A stretch of DNA of 8,754 bases. Source: Oscillospiraceae bacterium. Its GTDB lineage: Bacteria; Bacillota; Clostridia; Oscillospirales; Ruminococcaceae. The notes beneath the pieces were generated by a model. The model was not told where the DNA came from. It saw only the letters and a list, made by a program, of their open reading frames with translations, and did no database searches. This document shows, in pieces, positions 1 to 7,900 of this stretch. A program made the translations under genes and the position numbers. Position 1 is the stretch's first letter; every line of letters begins with the position of its first letter. Where the stretch lies: NCBI GenBank assembly GCA_014796735.1, contig JAAVIG010000108.1:1-8754 (forward strand), written 5' to 3'.

Positions 1-1
1 C

Positions 2-154
2 GTACAAGATGCAATAAATGATATACGCAAAAAATTTAGTATAAAAGAAATGGTTTCAGAAGCTATTAACGATTCAAAAAGAATACCTGATCCTGTTAAG
101 AATATTATTAAGGATAGGCTTTTCTATAGATGTGCAGTAGGAATAAAAGCATAA
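2..154 (+). CDS. C-terminal end of an unidentified protein (5' cut by window)
   Basis: Frame 2 is open from the window edge to a TAA at 152-154 and gives a 50-residue tail. It is lysine-rich and probably helical, with short stretches such as INDIRKKF and DPVKNIIKDRL, and ends in CAVGIKA. The other forward frames close quickly, so this is the best reading. I do not recognise the family. INDIRKKF faintly recalls the C-terminal tails of Y-family polymerases, but the rest does not fit and I do not claim it. A T-run follows at about 192-198 but is backed only by a poor stem, so no terminator is called. The next gene lies 200 bp away. Confidence 0.45.
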   Translation, partial: VQDAINDIRKKFSIKEMVSEAINDSKRIPDPVKNIIKDRLFYRCAVGIKA

Positions 155-201
155 AACATTTTAACGAGCTGATTACCTGCCAAACTTGAGCTTTTTTTGG
201 T

Positions 202-248
202 TCTGAAAGTGGCAGTTATTTTGTTACATTCTTTTATAATGTAGTTTT
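202..248. repeat. Left copy of a diverged hairpin repeat flanking the HEPN gene
   Basis: TCTGAAA (202-208), GTTACATT (223-230) and TAATGTAGTTTT (237-248) reappear in the same order and with similar spacing at 985-1033. TACATT and AATGTA pair to form a 6-bp hairpin with a 7-nt loop. The two copies flank the broken HEPN gene in direct orientation. This could be a family of small intergenic elements, an old duplication, or chance in AT-rich DNA. Confidence 0.35.
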
Positions 249-353
249 ACAACTATTCAGCTTGTGTTTCAAAATTTACATTTCATATTACAGTGTATCT
301 GACAAGCACTGCGGTATTGAAATTAGAACAATTTAATTAGGCTTGGTATTAAC

Positions 354-962
354 ATGGAACAAGAATATACAGTAATTGATTGGAACAATAAAGACGATAT
401 ACAAAAGCTTTTAACTGTTTTAGAATTTGATGTGGGATCAGCTTTGAACGATGCATTACAATTTGAATATGTGTTAGAATTCTTTGACAAACATTTAGAT
501 TTTATTAATAAAGCTCCATATTTTTGGGTAGGAGTAATTACCTCGCTTAGATATTCAATGATAATGCAAGCTGCGCGAGTGTTTGATGAAAGCAAAGATG
601 CTATTGGGATTAAGAAAATCTTAAACATAGTGGAGTAGAGTAAATACAGGGATGCGGCTAAAGAAGTTTTGTGCAAAATTCGGAAAGAGTACAATGGTTA
701 TCAAAATTTGATTGAAGATATAAGAAATATGCGAGACAAAATATATGCGCATAATGACAAAACATTGTATAAAGACTGGAATTTTGATAGAGAAGCAATA
801 TTTGATGATCCTCTTTGGGCGAGAATGGTTGAACTATTGAAATGGGCAAAAGATTCACTTTTATCATTAAGAAGTACATATGGTGATAATTTTCCACTTT
901 ATATCGAAACCAAAAATGATGTAAAGAATTTACTGACATATGAGCATGAAAATCAAGGGTAA
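354..962 (+). pseudogene. HEPN/AbiU2-like protein interrupted by an in-frame TAG
   Basis: One reading frame runs from ATG 354 to TAA 960-962 and is broken only by TAG at 636-638 (codon 95). The halves 354-638 and 639-962 are in the same frame, so this is a nonsense change and not a frameshift. Read through, the product would be about 201 residues. The first half carries FWVGVITSLRYSMIMQAARVFDE (shown here as two parts, FWVGVITSLR and ARVFDE), with a helical pattern like HEPN AbiU2-type proteins. The second half has RDKIYAH at codons 127-133, a match to the HEPN RNase signature R-x(4-6)-H. AbiU2-like proteins are linked to abortive infection, with presumed RNA cleavage. The family call rests on these motifs and the length. 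The ribosome site is weak (AGG at about 339-341). Alternatives are a sequencing error, two separately translated halves (ATG at 669) or suppression of the stop. As written, the gene lacks its catalytic half and is probably inactive. Confidence 0.6.
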
Positions 963-984
963 AGGGACGTTATGAATGTATGAG

Positions 985-1033
985 TCTGAAATTTTAAAGT
1001 TTTCGTTACATTAATGCTATGTAATGTGGTTTT
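985..1033. repeat. Right copy of a diverged hairpin repeat flanking the HEPN gene
   Basis: It contains TCTGAAA (985-991), GTTACATT (1005-1012) and TAATGTGGTTTT (1022-1033), parallel to 202-248. TTACAT and ATGTAA form a 6-bp stem around a 7-nt loop. It begins 23 bp after the end of the HEPN reading frame. Confidence 0.35.
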
Positions 1034-1043
1034 GATTTTATGC

Positions 1044-1060
1044 AGTAACGTTTTGTTACT
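1044..1060. repeat. Small perfect hairpin
   Basis: AGTAAC (1044-1049) and GTTACT (1055-1060) form a perfect 6-bp stem with a 5-nt loop. No T-run follows, so it is not called a terminator. It sits between the right flanking repeat and the 12-bp inverted repeat at 1078. Confidence 0.4.
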
Positions 1061-1077
1061 CCATCAAATGATGATTC

Positions 1078-1219
1078 ATACTAATACCCTTTTTGACAGT
1101 AGATAAAATCTACTGTCAAAATCCTTCGGCTTTGCCAAAGGACCGCCAAAGGCGGTGGGTATGTATGTCCAATACAGTGCATGAGGGAGCTTTGCTACTT
1201 TTTAAGTGGGTATTAGTAT
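1078..1219. repeat. 142-bp element with 12-bp inverted ends and three internal hairpins
   Basis: ATACTAATACCC (1078-1089) is the perfect reverse complement of GGGTATTAGTAT (1208-1219). Inside are three tandem hairpins. The first is a perfect 14-bp stem, 1091-1104 with 1108-1121 (loop AAA). The second is 1123-1130 with 1134-1141, seven of eight pairs, loop TTT. The third is a perfect 6-bp stem, 1142-1147 with 1151-1156, loop AAA. It has no coding capacity. The layout suggests a miniature inverted-repeat or REP-like element. No clear target-site duplication is visible, so mobility is unproven. It could instead be the 5' domain of one longer structured RNA continuing to about 1519. Confidence 0.5.
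1192..1219 (+). promoter_or_regulatory. Weak candidate promoter for the structured RNA
   Basis: TTGCTA (1192-1197), a 16-bp spacer and TAGTAT (1214-1219) each match four of six consensus bases. The -10-like box lies inside the right inverted-repeat arm. A start near 1225 would fall at the first helix of the candidate RNA. That position is the main reason to list it, as the boxes alone are weak. Confidence 0.2.
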
Positions 1220-1221
1220 CC

Positions 1222-1519
1222 AAACTACTGAAATGGTAGTTTTGAATGATGCCCTGTTTGGGGATGACCTACCACTAGCCCTAAAACAGAGCTGGGTGAC
1301 TTATATGCCGCCGATGTATTTTTTATGCTACTCAATCTTGAAACCATAGCGACCAGATTCTGTATTGAGATTTTTTACTTGGTACTCCGTGAAACACAGA
1401 GTACATGTATTGATTGTATTAATTGCTATTTGCCTTATTTGGCATTTTCAATACAAACTTGGCAAAGGGAGTAAAATCTGACCTTTAAGCAACTTAGGGG
1501 CAAGTCGCCCCTGAGTTTT
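1222..1519 (+). ncRNA. Candidate structured non-coding RNA, family not identified
   Basis: Consecutive and nested helices cover this stretch. AAACTAC 1222-1228 pairs with 1236-1242. CTGTTT 1254-1259 pairs with 1284-1289 and continues as GGG 1260-1262 with CCC 1279-1281. CTCAAT 1331-1336 pairs with 1364-1369. GTACTC 1382-1387 pairs with 1399-1404, capped by GTG/CAC around AAA. TGTATTGA 1406-1413 pairs with 1448-1455 and encloses TGCC 1431-1434 with GGCA 1441-1444. The last is an 11-bp stem, 1491-1501 with 1507-1517. A possible long-range pairing, 1354-1359 with 1475-1480, would form a pseudoknot. Local GC content around 1250-1320 is visibly above background, and no frame codes. The strand is inferred from the terminator-like 3' stem. 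Large clostridial RNA classes such as raiA are possible matches, but I cannot confirm any family. A decayed mobile-element end is the alternative. Confidence 0.5.
1491..1519 (+). terminator. Terminator-like hairpin closing the candidate RNA
   Basis: Positions 1491-1501 pair with 1507-1517 as an 11-bp GC-rich stem containing one T-G wobble and a 5-nt loop (AAGTC). The following T-run is short (TTTT at 1516-1519), so termination may be inefficient, or the stem may simply be the last helix of the RNA. Confidence 0.4.
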
Positions 1520-1669
1520 GATAAATGTTATTCTTTTAAAATTGCAGTTTTGAAACTTAATGGGCTGTAAAAAAACTCACTCTCAAAAAAACAGGAACAG
1601 GATTCTCCTATCGCTTCACTCACAGTCGCTTCGTTTTCATATCATTTTTCTTGAATTTCCCTTAAGAAA

Positions 1670-1703
1670 TTTCATTTTGCATTCCAAAAACCGAAAAATG
1701 AAA
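1670..1703. repeat. AT-rich 9-bp inverted repeat
   Basis: TTTCATTTT (1670-1678) and AAAATGAAA (1695-1703) are perfect reverse complements around a 16-nt loop. A second stem, AATTTC (1654-1659) with GAAATT (1666-1671), overlaps its left arm, so the two would compete. No T-run follows on the plus strand. Function is unknown and chance is possible given the composition. Confidence 0.3.
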
Positions 1704-1719
1704 AGGTGCATTTTACTAC

Positions 1720-1851
1720 ATGGTTATAACTTTTAGGGATGTAATCAAAGAATCTTTTTGGAATGGTATCCCAATTCCGCGAACTGCCGCTACAAATATG
1801 CTTGACTATGGTTGGGTTTTATTATTTGTTTTCTACATCCAAATCTTTTAA
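1720..1851 (+). CDS. Possible 43-residue membrane peptide
   Basis: ATG 1720 to TAA 1849-1851 encodes 43 residues. The first part looks like a soluble segment (FRDVIKESFWNGIPIPRTAA). The last 15 or so (GWVLLFVFYIQIF) are hydrophobic enough to insert in a membrane. The amino-acid mix, with W, P and G in sensible places, looks more protein-like than chance AT-rich DNA. AAAAGG at 1701-1706 is a possible ribosome site but sits 13 nt from the ATG. No family is recognised. It may be a small membrane protein, a gene fragment or a chance frame. Confidence 0.3.
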   Translation: MVITFRDVIKESFWNGIPIPRTAATNMLDYGWVLLFVFYIQIF

Positions 1852-2014
1852 CAGTTAGGCAAGCTAAAGTGCATTTTCGGTGAAAATTTAAAATATGACT
1901 TTTTGCGTATACAGTTTTTGATATTTCTACCAAATATAATTCTTGTTTTGTCAACCTATCAAAACCACAATTTATGAAGTTTTAATTCGATACCAAGTAG
2001 TCACATATTGCGCC

Positions 2015-2043
2015 TTGATTTATCTCACAAGATGTGGTATAAT
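2015..2043 (+). promoter_or_regulatory. Extended -10 promoter for the ssp-like operon
   Basis: TTGATT (2015-2020), a 17-bp spacer and a perfect TATAAT (2038-2043) with TG one base upstream (2035-2036) form a near-consensus sigma-A promoter. Transcription would start near 2050, leaving a leader of about 230 nt before the first gene. No equally good promoter is seen nearer the gene. Confidence 0.65.
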
Positions 2044-2063
2044 ATAAAATGAATAATTATATT
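2041..2063. promoter_or_regulatory. Possible operator: 7-bp inverted repeat over the start site
   Basis: AATATAA (2041-2047) and TTATATT (2057-2063) are a perfect inverted repeat with a 9-bp spacer. It overlaps the -10 box and the expected transcription start, where a repressor could act. It is pure A/T, so chance is a serious alternative. No regulator gene is in the window. Confidence 0.2.
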
Positions 2064-2282
2064 TTTTAAAATAAGGGTTTTGATAATTAGCACATTTACC
2101 ACTAAACCTTGTTTGAAAAAATTGGCAAGATAAGCAATCTGCTGACTAGATTATGAAAACTCATGTAAAACGTAAGTTCTATATTCAACTATCTCATATA
2201 TTTTTCTTAATCTTCAGTTTATGAAAGTGTTGATATATAGCTTATAAATAAGAGAAAAAGAATTCTGGATAATAGGTAATAT

Positions 2283-4028
2283 ATGATAAGTTATTATTGT
2301 ACAAATTGCAATTTAAGTGTCAATCAAAGTGAATGTCCGGTTTGTGGAAAACGCACAGAAATAAAAAGCGAATTGTTCTGGTGTAAAAAATGTAATGTTC
2401 CTACATATAATTCGATATGTCCTGTGTGTCAAAATGAATGTAAATATTTTACTTCCGATGTAAGACCAGTTTTTCCTGAAGAAAGATTACTGATAGAGAT
2501 AATTTTAAACAAACCCCTTGCTTTTATTAACGATTCTGTTTGGAATGGATCGGGAAATAGATACTATGTTAATGGGAAAAAAATACCTCTCAAAATTTCG
2601 GATGTGAAACAATTAGATTCAAACACAATTCGTAAAGAAATAGACAAATATAAAGAACATAACTCCTATAATGCTTTTAATGCATATATAGATAAATGGA
2701 TATTAGCAAACAAAACACATTTTGAATCCATTACAACTGAGGCAAAACAATATATTAATGGTATATCATCAGAATACTTAAATGATAAAATAAACTCTGC
2801 GTTTGTCTCTTTTTCTGGTGGAAAAGATTCAACAGTTGTTAGTGATTTGGTTCGCAAAGCACTTGCAAATCCGTCTGTCATCCACATTTTTGGAAATACC
2901 ACTCTTGAATTTCCACACACATATGAGTATATAGCACGCTTTAGAGAAAAAAATAAAAAGACTCCTATGCTTTCCATAGAGAATAAAGAGCAGGATTTTT
3001 TTAATCTATGCGAAACTTTTGGTCCGCCTAGTCGTACACTGCGTTGGTGCTGTACTATTTTCAAAACGGGATTTATTGGAGAGAAAATAAAGAGTACCTT
3101 TGCTGACCAAAAAAAAATTTTAACTTTTTATGGTATTAGAAGAAGTGAATCTGTTAGCAGAAATAAATATGAGCGTTCATCCGATGGTGAGAAAATAAGC
3201 AAACAAATGGTGGCCTCTCCAATTATTGACTGGATAGACTATGACATTTGGCTTTATATTTTAACTACCAAAATTGACTTTAACGATGCATACAAATTAG
3301 GATATACCAGAGTCGGTTGCTGGTGCTGTCCCAATAATAGTCAATGGTCACAATTTCTTGCAAGTGTATATATGCCAGATCTATATAAAAAATTCTATGA
3401 CATTTTATATAAATTTGCTGTAAAAATGGGGAAAAAGGATCCTGCAGAATATGTTGTTGATGGAGGCTGGAAGGCGCGCCAAGGAGGAGCCGGCATCGAA
3501 CTTAGTAAAAATGTTGCTATTAATTTTAAGCCATGTGCCACTGACTCAAAAAGTTTCAATTATGTTTTGAACAAGCCTATAACTGAACAACTTTATGAAT
3601 TATTTAAACCTTTTGGAATCTTAAATTTTGATATGGGCAAATCAAGATTGGGAGAAGTTTACATTTTAGATTTTAATACTAAACTCCCAATTATAAAACT
3701 TCAAGGTAGAATAGGCACTAATGAATTGAAAATATCTATTCTAAACACACCTATTGCAAGACGAACAAAAATAGTTGAAATCGAATTGAAGTTTAAGTGC
3801 CAAATCACAAAATACCAATTATGTGCAGGTTGTCACGCTTGTGAAAACGCTTGTAAGCACAATGCTATTAAGCTAATTAAAAATGGCGAATCTGATTTTG
3901 ATTACTATTATGAGATCAACGAAAACAAGTGTGTACATTGTTTTGACTGTATAAATCACTATACTGGTGGTTGCTATATGCGCCGTGTATTATTACCCAG
4001 AGGAAAAGGATATTCAGGAAATGACTGA
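2283..4028 (+). CDS. sspD: SspD-like PP-loop sulfurtransferase with zinc ribbons and ferredoxin domain
   Basis: 581 residues in three parts. Two zinc ribbons lie at the N terminus (Cys 6, 9, 18, 21 and 34, 37, 46, 49). A PAPS-reductase/DndC-type ATP pyrophosphatase core follows, with the PP-loop SGGKDS at 178-183, RWCC at 254-257 and CWCC at 346-349; the latter Cys pairs suit an Fe-S cluster as in DndC. The C terminus is a ferredoxin-like domain with Cys 514, 517, 520, 524 and 550, 553, 556, 564. In phosphorothioation systems this family adenylates or activates and helps insert sulfur in the DNA backbone. That role here is inferred from the three genes that follow. On its own the protein could be read as a PAPS/APS reductase; ferredoxin-fused PAPS-reductase relatives are known from methanogens. 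Start ATG 2283 has a weak AGGT site at 2274-2277, but the first ribbon begins at residue 6, so a later start would break it. It overlaps the next gene by 8 bp. Confidence 0.8.
   Translation: MISYYCTNCNLSVNQSECPVCGKRTEIKSELFWCKKCNVPTYNSICPVCQNECKYFTSDVRPVFPEERLLIEIILNKPLAFINDSVWNGSGNRYYVNGKKIPLKISDVKQLDSNTIRKEIDKYKEHNSYNAFNAYIDKWILANKTHFESITTEAKQYINGISSEYLNDKINSAFVSFSGGKDSTVVSDLVRKALANPSVIHIFGNTTLEFPHTYEYIARFREKNKKTPMLSIENKEQDFFNLCETFGPPSRTLRWCCTIFKTGFIGEKIKSTFADQKKILTFYGIRRSESVSRNKYERSSDGEKISKQMVASPIIDWIDYDIWLYILTTKIDFNDAYKLGYTRVGCWCCPNNSQWSQFLASVYMPDLYKKFYDILYKFAVKMGKKDPAEYVVDGGWKARQGGAGIELSKNVAINFKPCATDSKSFNYVLNKPITEQLYELFKPFGILNFDMGKSRLGEVYILDFNTKLPIIKLQGRIGTNELKISILNTPIARRTKIVEIELKFKCQITKYQLCAGCHACENACKHNAIKLIKNGESDFDYYYEINENKCVHCFDCINHYTGGCYMRRVLLPRGKGYSGND
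4005..4010 (+). promoter_or_regulatory. Ribosome site that favours start 4021 for the DUF4007 gene
   Basis: AAAGGA lies 10 nt before ATG 4021, inside the end of the upstream gene. It supports this ATG over the GTG at 3967, which has no such site and would add 18 residues that overlap the upstream ferredoxin domain. Confidence 0.5.
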
Positions 4029-4926
4029 TTACATAAAAAAAGTTAAACTCAAAGGAAATGAATCTTTTAATATTCGCGAAGGATGGCTCCGCAAAGGAAT
4101 GAGAAGCGTTAAAGATTACCCTGACCTATTTTCAAGATCCGATGTAATGGAGATATTAGGTGTTGGTAGTAAAATGGTAAAATCGATTCGTTATTGGTTA
4201 CAAGCGACTCATCTCTGTGTAGAACAAAACATTGGTGGAAATCATGCAAGGCAGCAGTTTATAACTGAAGATTTTGGCAAAATTATCGAACAATATGATC
4301 CTTTTTTTGATGATGTTTTTACTTTATCTTTAATTCATTATCACATTGTTCGTAATAAACAAGGGTTATGTGAGATATGGAATATCTTTTTTAATGAATA
4401 TGACGGCAAAGACTTTACTCGTGAAAACATGTACGAAATGTGCAAGGATTATCTCAACAAGCGACTTGAGCAAGGTGTGACTTATTCATTCAATTCTTTG
4501 CGAGACGATTGTGCAAGTGTTATCCGTATGTATCAGGAAGCAGATCATTCTGGTGATCCCGAAGATAATTTGGGTTCCCCCTTATCTGAGTTAGGACTTC
4601 TCAAAAAGAACAATAGAGGTAATTTTGATAAAAGCATTCCTTCAAAAGATGTTTTAGATAAATATGCAATTCTTTATGTAATAAAACAGAATTTAGAGTA
4701 TGAAAAAAATTCTGTAAGTATTGATGAAATGTGGAAGTCTCCTAACAATATTGGACGAGTCTTTAATCTAAATCGTTCAACAATCAATGAATATTTGGAT
4801 CAACTTAGAGCAATCGGACTGATAACAATAAATAGAACTGCAGGATTAGATATGGTTTATGTTACTACCGAAATGTCTTCTGCAGAAATTATGAAAGAAT
4901 ACTACGAGAAATTGCAAGCGAGGTAA
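4021..4926 (+). CDS. sspB: DUF4007 family protein, SspB-like DNA nickase component
   Basis: 301 residues from ATG 4021. The N terminus carries the DUF4007 hallmark: ESFNIREGWLRKG at 14-26, then a helix-turn-helix-like segment with LGVGSKMVKSIRYWL at 46-60. A second winged-helix-like part lies near the C terminus (about 235-285: VFNLNRSTINEYLDQLRAIGL). DUF4007 proteins are SspB in SspABCD phosphorothioation systems, where SspB is reported to nick DNA so that sulfur can be placed in one strand. I cannot assign the nuclease residues from sequence alone. The gene overlaps the SspD-like gene by 8 bp (ATGACTGA), which implies translational coupling, and ends 5 bp before the ATPase gene. The two DNA-binding-like ends fit a role in site recognition (inference). 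A longer start at GTG 3967 is open but less likely. Confidence 0.8.
   Translation: MTDYIKKVKLKGNESFNIREGWLRKGMRSVKDYPDLFSRSDVMEILGVGSKMVKSIRYWLQATHLCVEQNIGGNHARQQFITEDFGKIIEQYDPFFDDVFTLSLIHYHIVRNKQGLCEIWNIFFNEYDGKDFTRENMYEMCKDYLNKRLEQGVTYSFNSLRDDCASVIRMYQEADHSGDPEDNLGSPLSELGLLKKNNRGNFDKSIPSKDVLDKYAILYVIKQNLEYEKNSVSIDEMWKSPNNIGRVFNLNRSTINEYLDQLRAIGLITINRTAGLDMVYVTTEMSSAEIMKEYYEKLQAR
4917..4923 (+). promoter_or_regulatory. Ribosome site of the ATPase gene
   Basis: AGCGAGG, with the AGG core at 4921-4923, abuts the stop codon of the DUF4007 gene (TAA 4924-4926) and lies 8 nt from ATG 4932. It fixes this start and indicates coupled translation. Confidence 0.5.
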
Positions 4927-4931
4927 TACTA

Positions 4932-7900
4932 ATGCAGTATTCAAATTATTTGGGAATTAAAGAAGGCTTTCAGGCTTCTATAAATCTAGAGTATGACTTA
5001 AACAGAATTGATAAAATCAAGTCATATATTCCTACTGAGCAATCTGTAAAAATACTTGGTGATTTTTTGCGCTCTTTCTACTTCAACAATGAACCGCAAA
5101 GCAGAGCAACTATTCTTGTCGGTCCGTACGGAAAAGGAAAGTCTCATTTATTACTGATATTAACAGCTCTTACCTCTTTGGATTTAGCCTCTGCAGATAA
5201 AAAGAAAAATAAAATAGGATTGTCTGTTCTTAACGAAGTATGCAAAAAAATTAGCAGTATAGATAAAGAAATTGGGGTTTTAGCTAAAACCATAGTTGAA
5301 TCCAAAATCAGAACATTGCCAGTTATTGTTAATAGCAACTCAAATGATATAAATCAATCTTTTATGCTTGCCATACAAGACGCTTTATCAAGGGCTAATT
5401 TACAACAGTTGTTACCTTCCACATACTTTGATTCTGCCCTTGCCACTATTGAAAAATGGAAAATTTCATATCCAGAAGCATATAAGACACTTCGCTTTGA
5501 ATTAAAAAAAGTGAAAAAAAATATAGATGATCTCACCATCGGTTTAAAACAATTCAGCAGAGAATATTACGACCTCTTTTGCACTGTCTACACAAATATT
5601 GCTGTAGGAACTGAATTTAATCCATTAACAAATATGGATATTGTAAAAATGTATATTGATATTGCAGATGCGCTTCGGAAGCAAACTCAGTATACTGGCA
5701 TCAACATTATATTTGATGAGTTTAGTAAGTTCCTTGAAGCAAATCTTGATAAAAGCAAAATGCTTAATTTTAAAATCATTCAAGATATGACAGAAGCAGC
5801 TACAAGAAGCGGCGAAACTCAAATTCATTTTACTTGTGTAACTCATAAAGGCATTCTTGACTACTCATCAAGTGACAGCTTTAAAGCTGTTGAGGGCAGA
5901 TTTAAAACAATTCATTTTATATCATCCTCCGAACAAAGCTACGAATTAATAGCAAATGCAATCGTCAAGAAATCTACATTTTATGATTTTAGGAAAGAAA
6001 ACGATGAAGCATTTCAACGTGCAATAAACTGCTATTCGGCTGTTGGAGTGTTTAATGAGTTAAGCGATGATATTTACAAGAAAAAAATAGTATATGGATG
6101 TTTTCCATTATCCCCAATAAGTGCTTATGCCTTACTGCATGTTAGCGAAATAGTTGGGCAAAACGAACGCACCCTATTTACATTTTTATCACAAAATGAT
6201 GATTATTCGCTAAAATCTTTTGTTGAAAAAAAAAGAGATTCATTTGAATTTATCACGGTTGATTATATTTATGACTATTTTGAAGAACTATTTAAAAAGG
6301 AAATATTCAATAATAAAGTTTATAGTTCTTGGTCAAAAACCTCTGCTGCAATCAAAAAAGCAACAAGTAATACTCAAATCAAGATTCTCAAAACTATTGC
6401 GATAATTAATATAATTGCCGATGACAAGCTGAAGGCTATTCCTGTACATATAAAAGCATGTTTGATGTTGGACGACAAAGTGTTCAGCAAGGCTATTAAA
6501 GAACTGCTTAAAAAACAAATTGTTAATCAGAGAGAATCGCTTGAATATGTTCTCCTTACAGATAATGGAGTAAATGTAAATACCGCCATTGAAAACAATA
6601 TTAAGAAAAATAATACTAAGTATAAAATCTGCGAAATTCTTGAACAAAACTACTCTCTTGGCTTTGCAATACCGAGAGAGTACAATGATAGATTTACTAT
6701 GTTCCGATATTTCAAAAAGATATATATAGAAGCCACTACTTTTATCAGGATAAGAAACGCTAAGCAACTCCTTTTGGAATATCAAGTAGATGGACTAATT
6801 ATTAATATATTGGATTTTGACGGTACCAAAAGGGAGTCTGTTTTAGAGAAAATCAAAACATTTACTGACACTCCAAATATTGTGATTTGCCTTTCTAAAT
6901 TGTCTTTTAAATCACATGATTTACTTAAACGTGCAATTGCAATTTCACAGCTTAAAATAGAAAACGAATCTGATTCGGACTATCTCAAAGAACTTGAAAT
7001 ATTTGACGAAGATAATAAAAAAAGAATTAAAACCATAATTGATGATTTATTTGGACCTTCAAGCAAACACAGTGAGTTTTTTAATTGCGAAAAACAGTTA
7101 ACAATAACTAATAATGTATCTTTGAGCAGAGAACTTTCCACTATTTGCAATAACCTTTACAATTTAACACCAATCATAAACAATGAAATGGTCAACAAAA
7201 AAGTTCTTAACACTCAAAATATGAAGGGGAGAGATATTGTTGTTGCTTGGATACTTGAACATTCTGATAATAATGAAATTCCTACAATCACTGGTTATGG
7301 TCCAGAAGTAAGTGTATTCAATTCTACATTTAAATATACAGGACTCTATAAATCTGCAAATGTTGAAGATAAAGGAATTACTTCAGTACTTAATATTATC
7401 AAAAGATTTACAACAAATTGCGAAAAGAAAAAAGTAAACTTTTCTGACTTATACCAAACACTATATGCTCCACCATATGGTGTTCGTAAAGGTCTAATAC
7501 CACTTTTTTTAGCTTATGTTTTAAGGCAATACAAAAATAACGTGGTTCTATATTTCAAGGATAAAGAAGTAGAGCTTTCTTCAGGTATTTTGAACAGCTT
7601 AAACGACTCCCCAGAAAACTATTATTTACTTATTGAAACAGGGACTCAAGAAAAAGAAAAGCATCTTAATGACCTTGAAAAACTATTTGAAAATAATACT
7701 GATATTAAAGATTCGAGTGTTAATAAATCCTACTCTGTCGTAAAAGCAATGCAAAATTGGGTTAGAAGCTTACCAGAGTACTCTAAGAAGTGCAAAAAGC
7801 TTTATAAAAACGGCAAGATTGAAGATATAAACAGAAAGACATTAATCATACGTTCAGAGCTGTTAAAATTTGAAATTAATGCTAGGGAATTATTATTTCA

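Larger units (their letters stand above)
963..2282. other. 1.3-kb region without a long gene, rich in RNA-like hairpins
   Basis: No frame on either strand gives a convincing long protein. The left part (about 985-1520) is packed with inverted repeats and short GC-rich islands in otherwise AT-rich DNA, which is typical of structured RNA or small mobile repeats. The middle (1520-1720) holds AT-rich inverted repeats and two nearby copies of TCGCTTC at about 1610-1632. A 43-codon reading frame lies at 1720-1851. I see nothing definable in 1852-2010. The last part holds the promoter and leader of the operon that follows. Confidence 0.7.

Noticed and set aside
323..939. Minus-strand frames opposite the HEPN gene
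   Set aside because: The plus strand carries HEPN-type motifs in one continuous frame; the antisense products are compositionally odd and overlap each other.
1093..1098. Perfect TTGACA as a promoter -35 box
   Set aside because: It is part of the 14-bp hairpin and occurs on both strands as a result; no -10 box lies at 16-18 bp on either strand.
985..1160. CRISPR array
   Set aside because: The repeats are different inverted repeats, not regularly spaced copies of one direct repeat with unique spacers.
2666..3064. Minus-strand frame of 132 codons
   Set aside because: It lies wholly inside the PP-loop gene, which has clear motifs; the antisense product shows no recognisable features.
3967..4020. 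GTG at 3967 as start of the DUF4007 gene
   Set aside because: It would overlap the SspD-like ferredoxin domain by 62 bp and lacks a ribosome site; ATG 4021 has AAAGGA 10 nt upstream and places the conserved DUF4007 motif at residue 14.
2283..4028. Assimilatory PAPS/APS reductase for sulfate use
   Set aside because: No sulfate activation or transport genes are nearby, while the three genes that follow are phosphorothioation components; the Cys pattern is DndC/SspD-like.
6333..6785. Minus-strand frame of 150 codons
   Set aside because: Antisense shadow inside the ATPase gene, low-complexity hydrophobic product, no ribosome site evidence.
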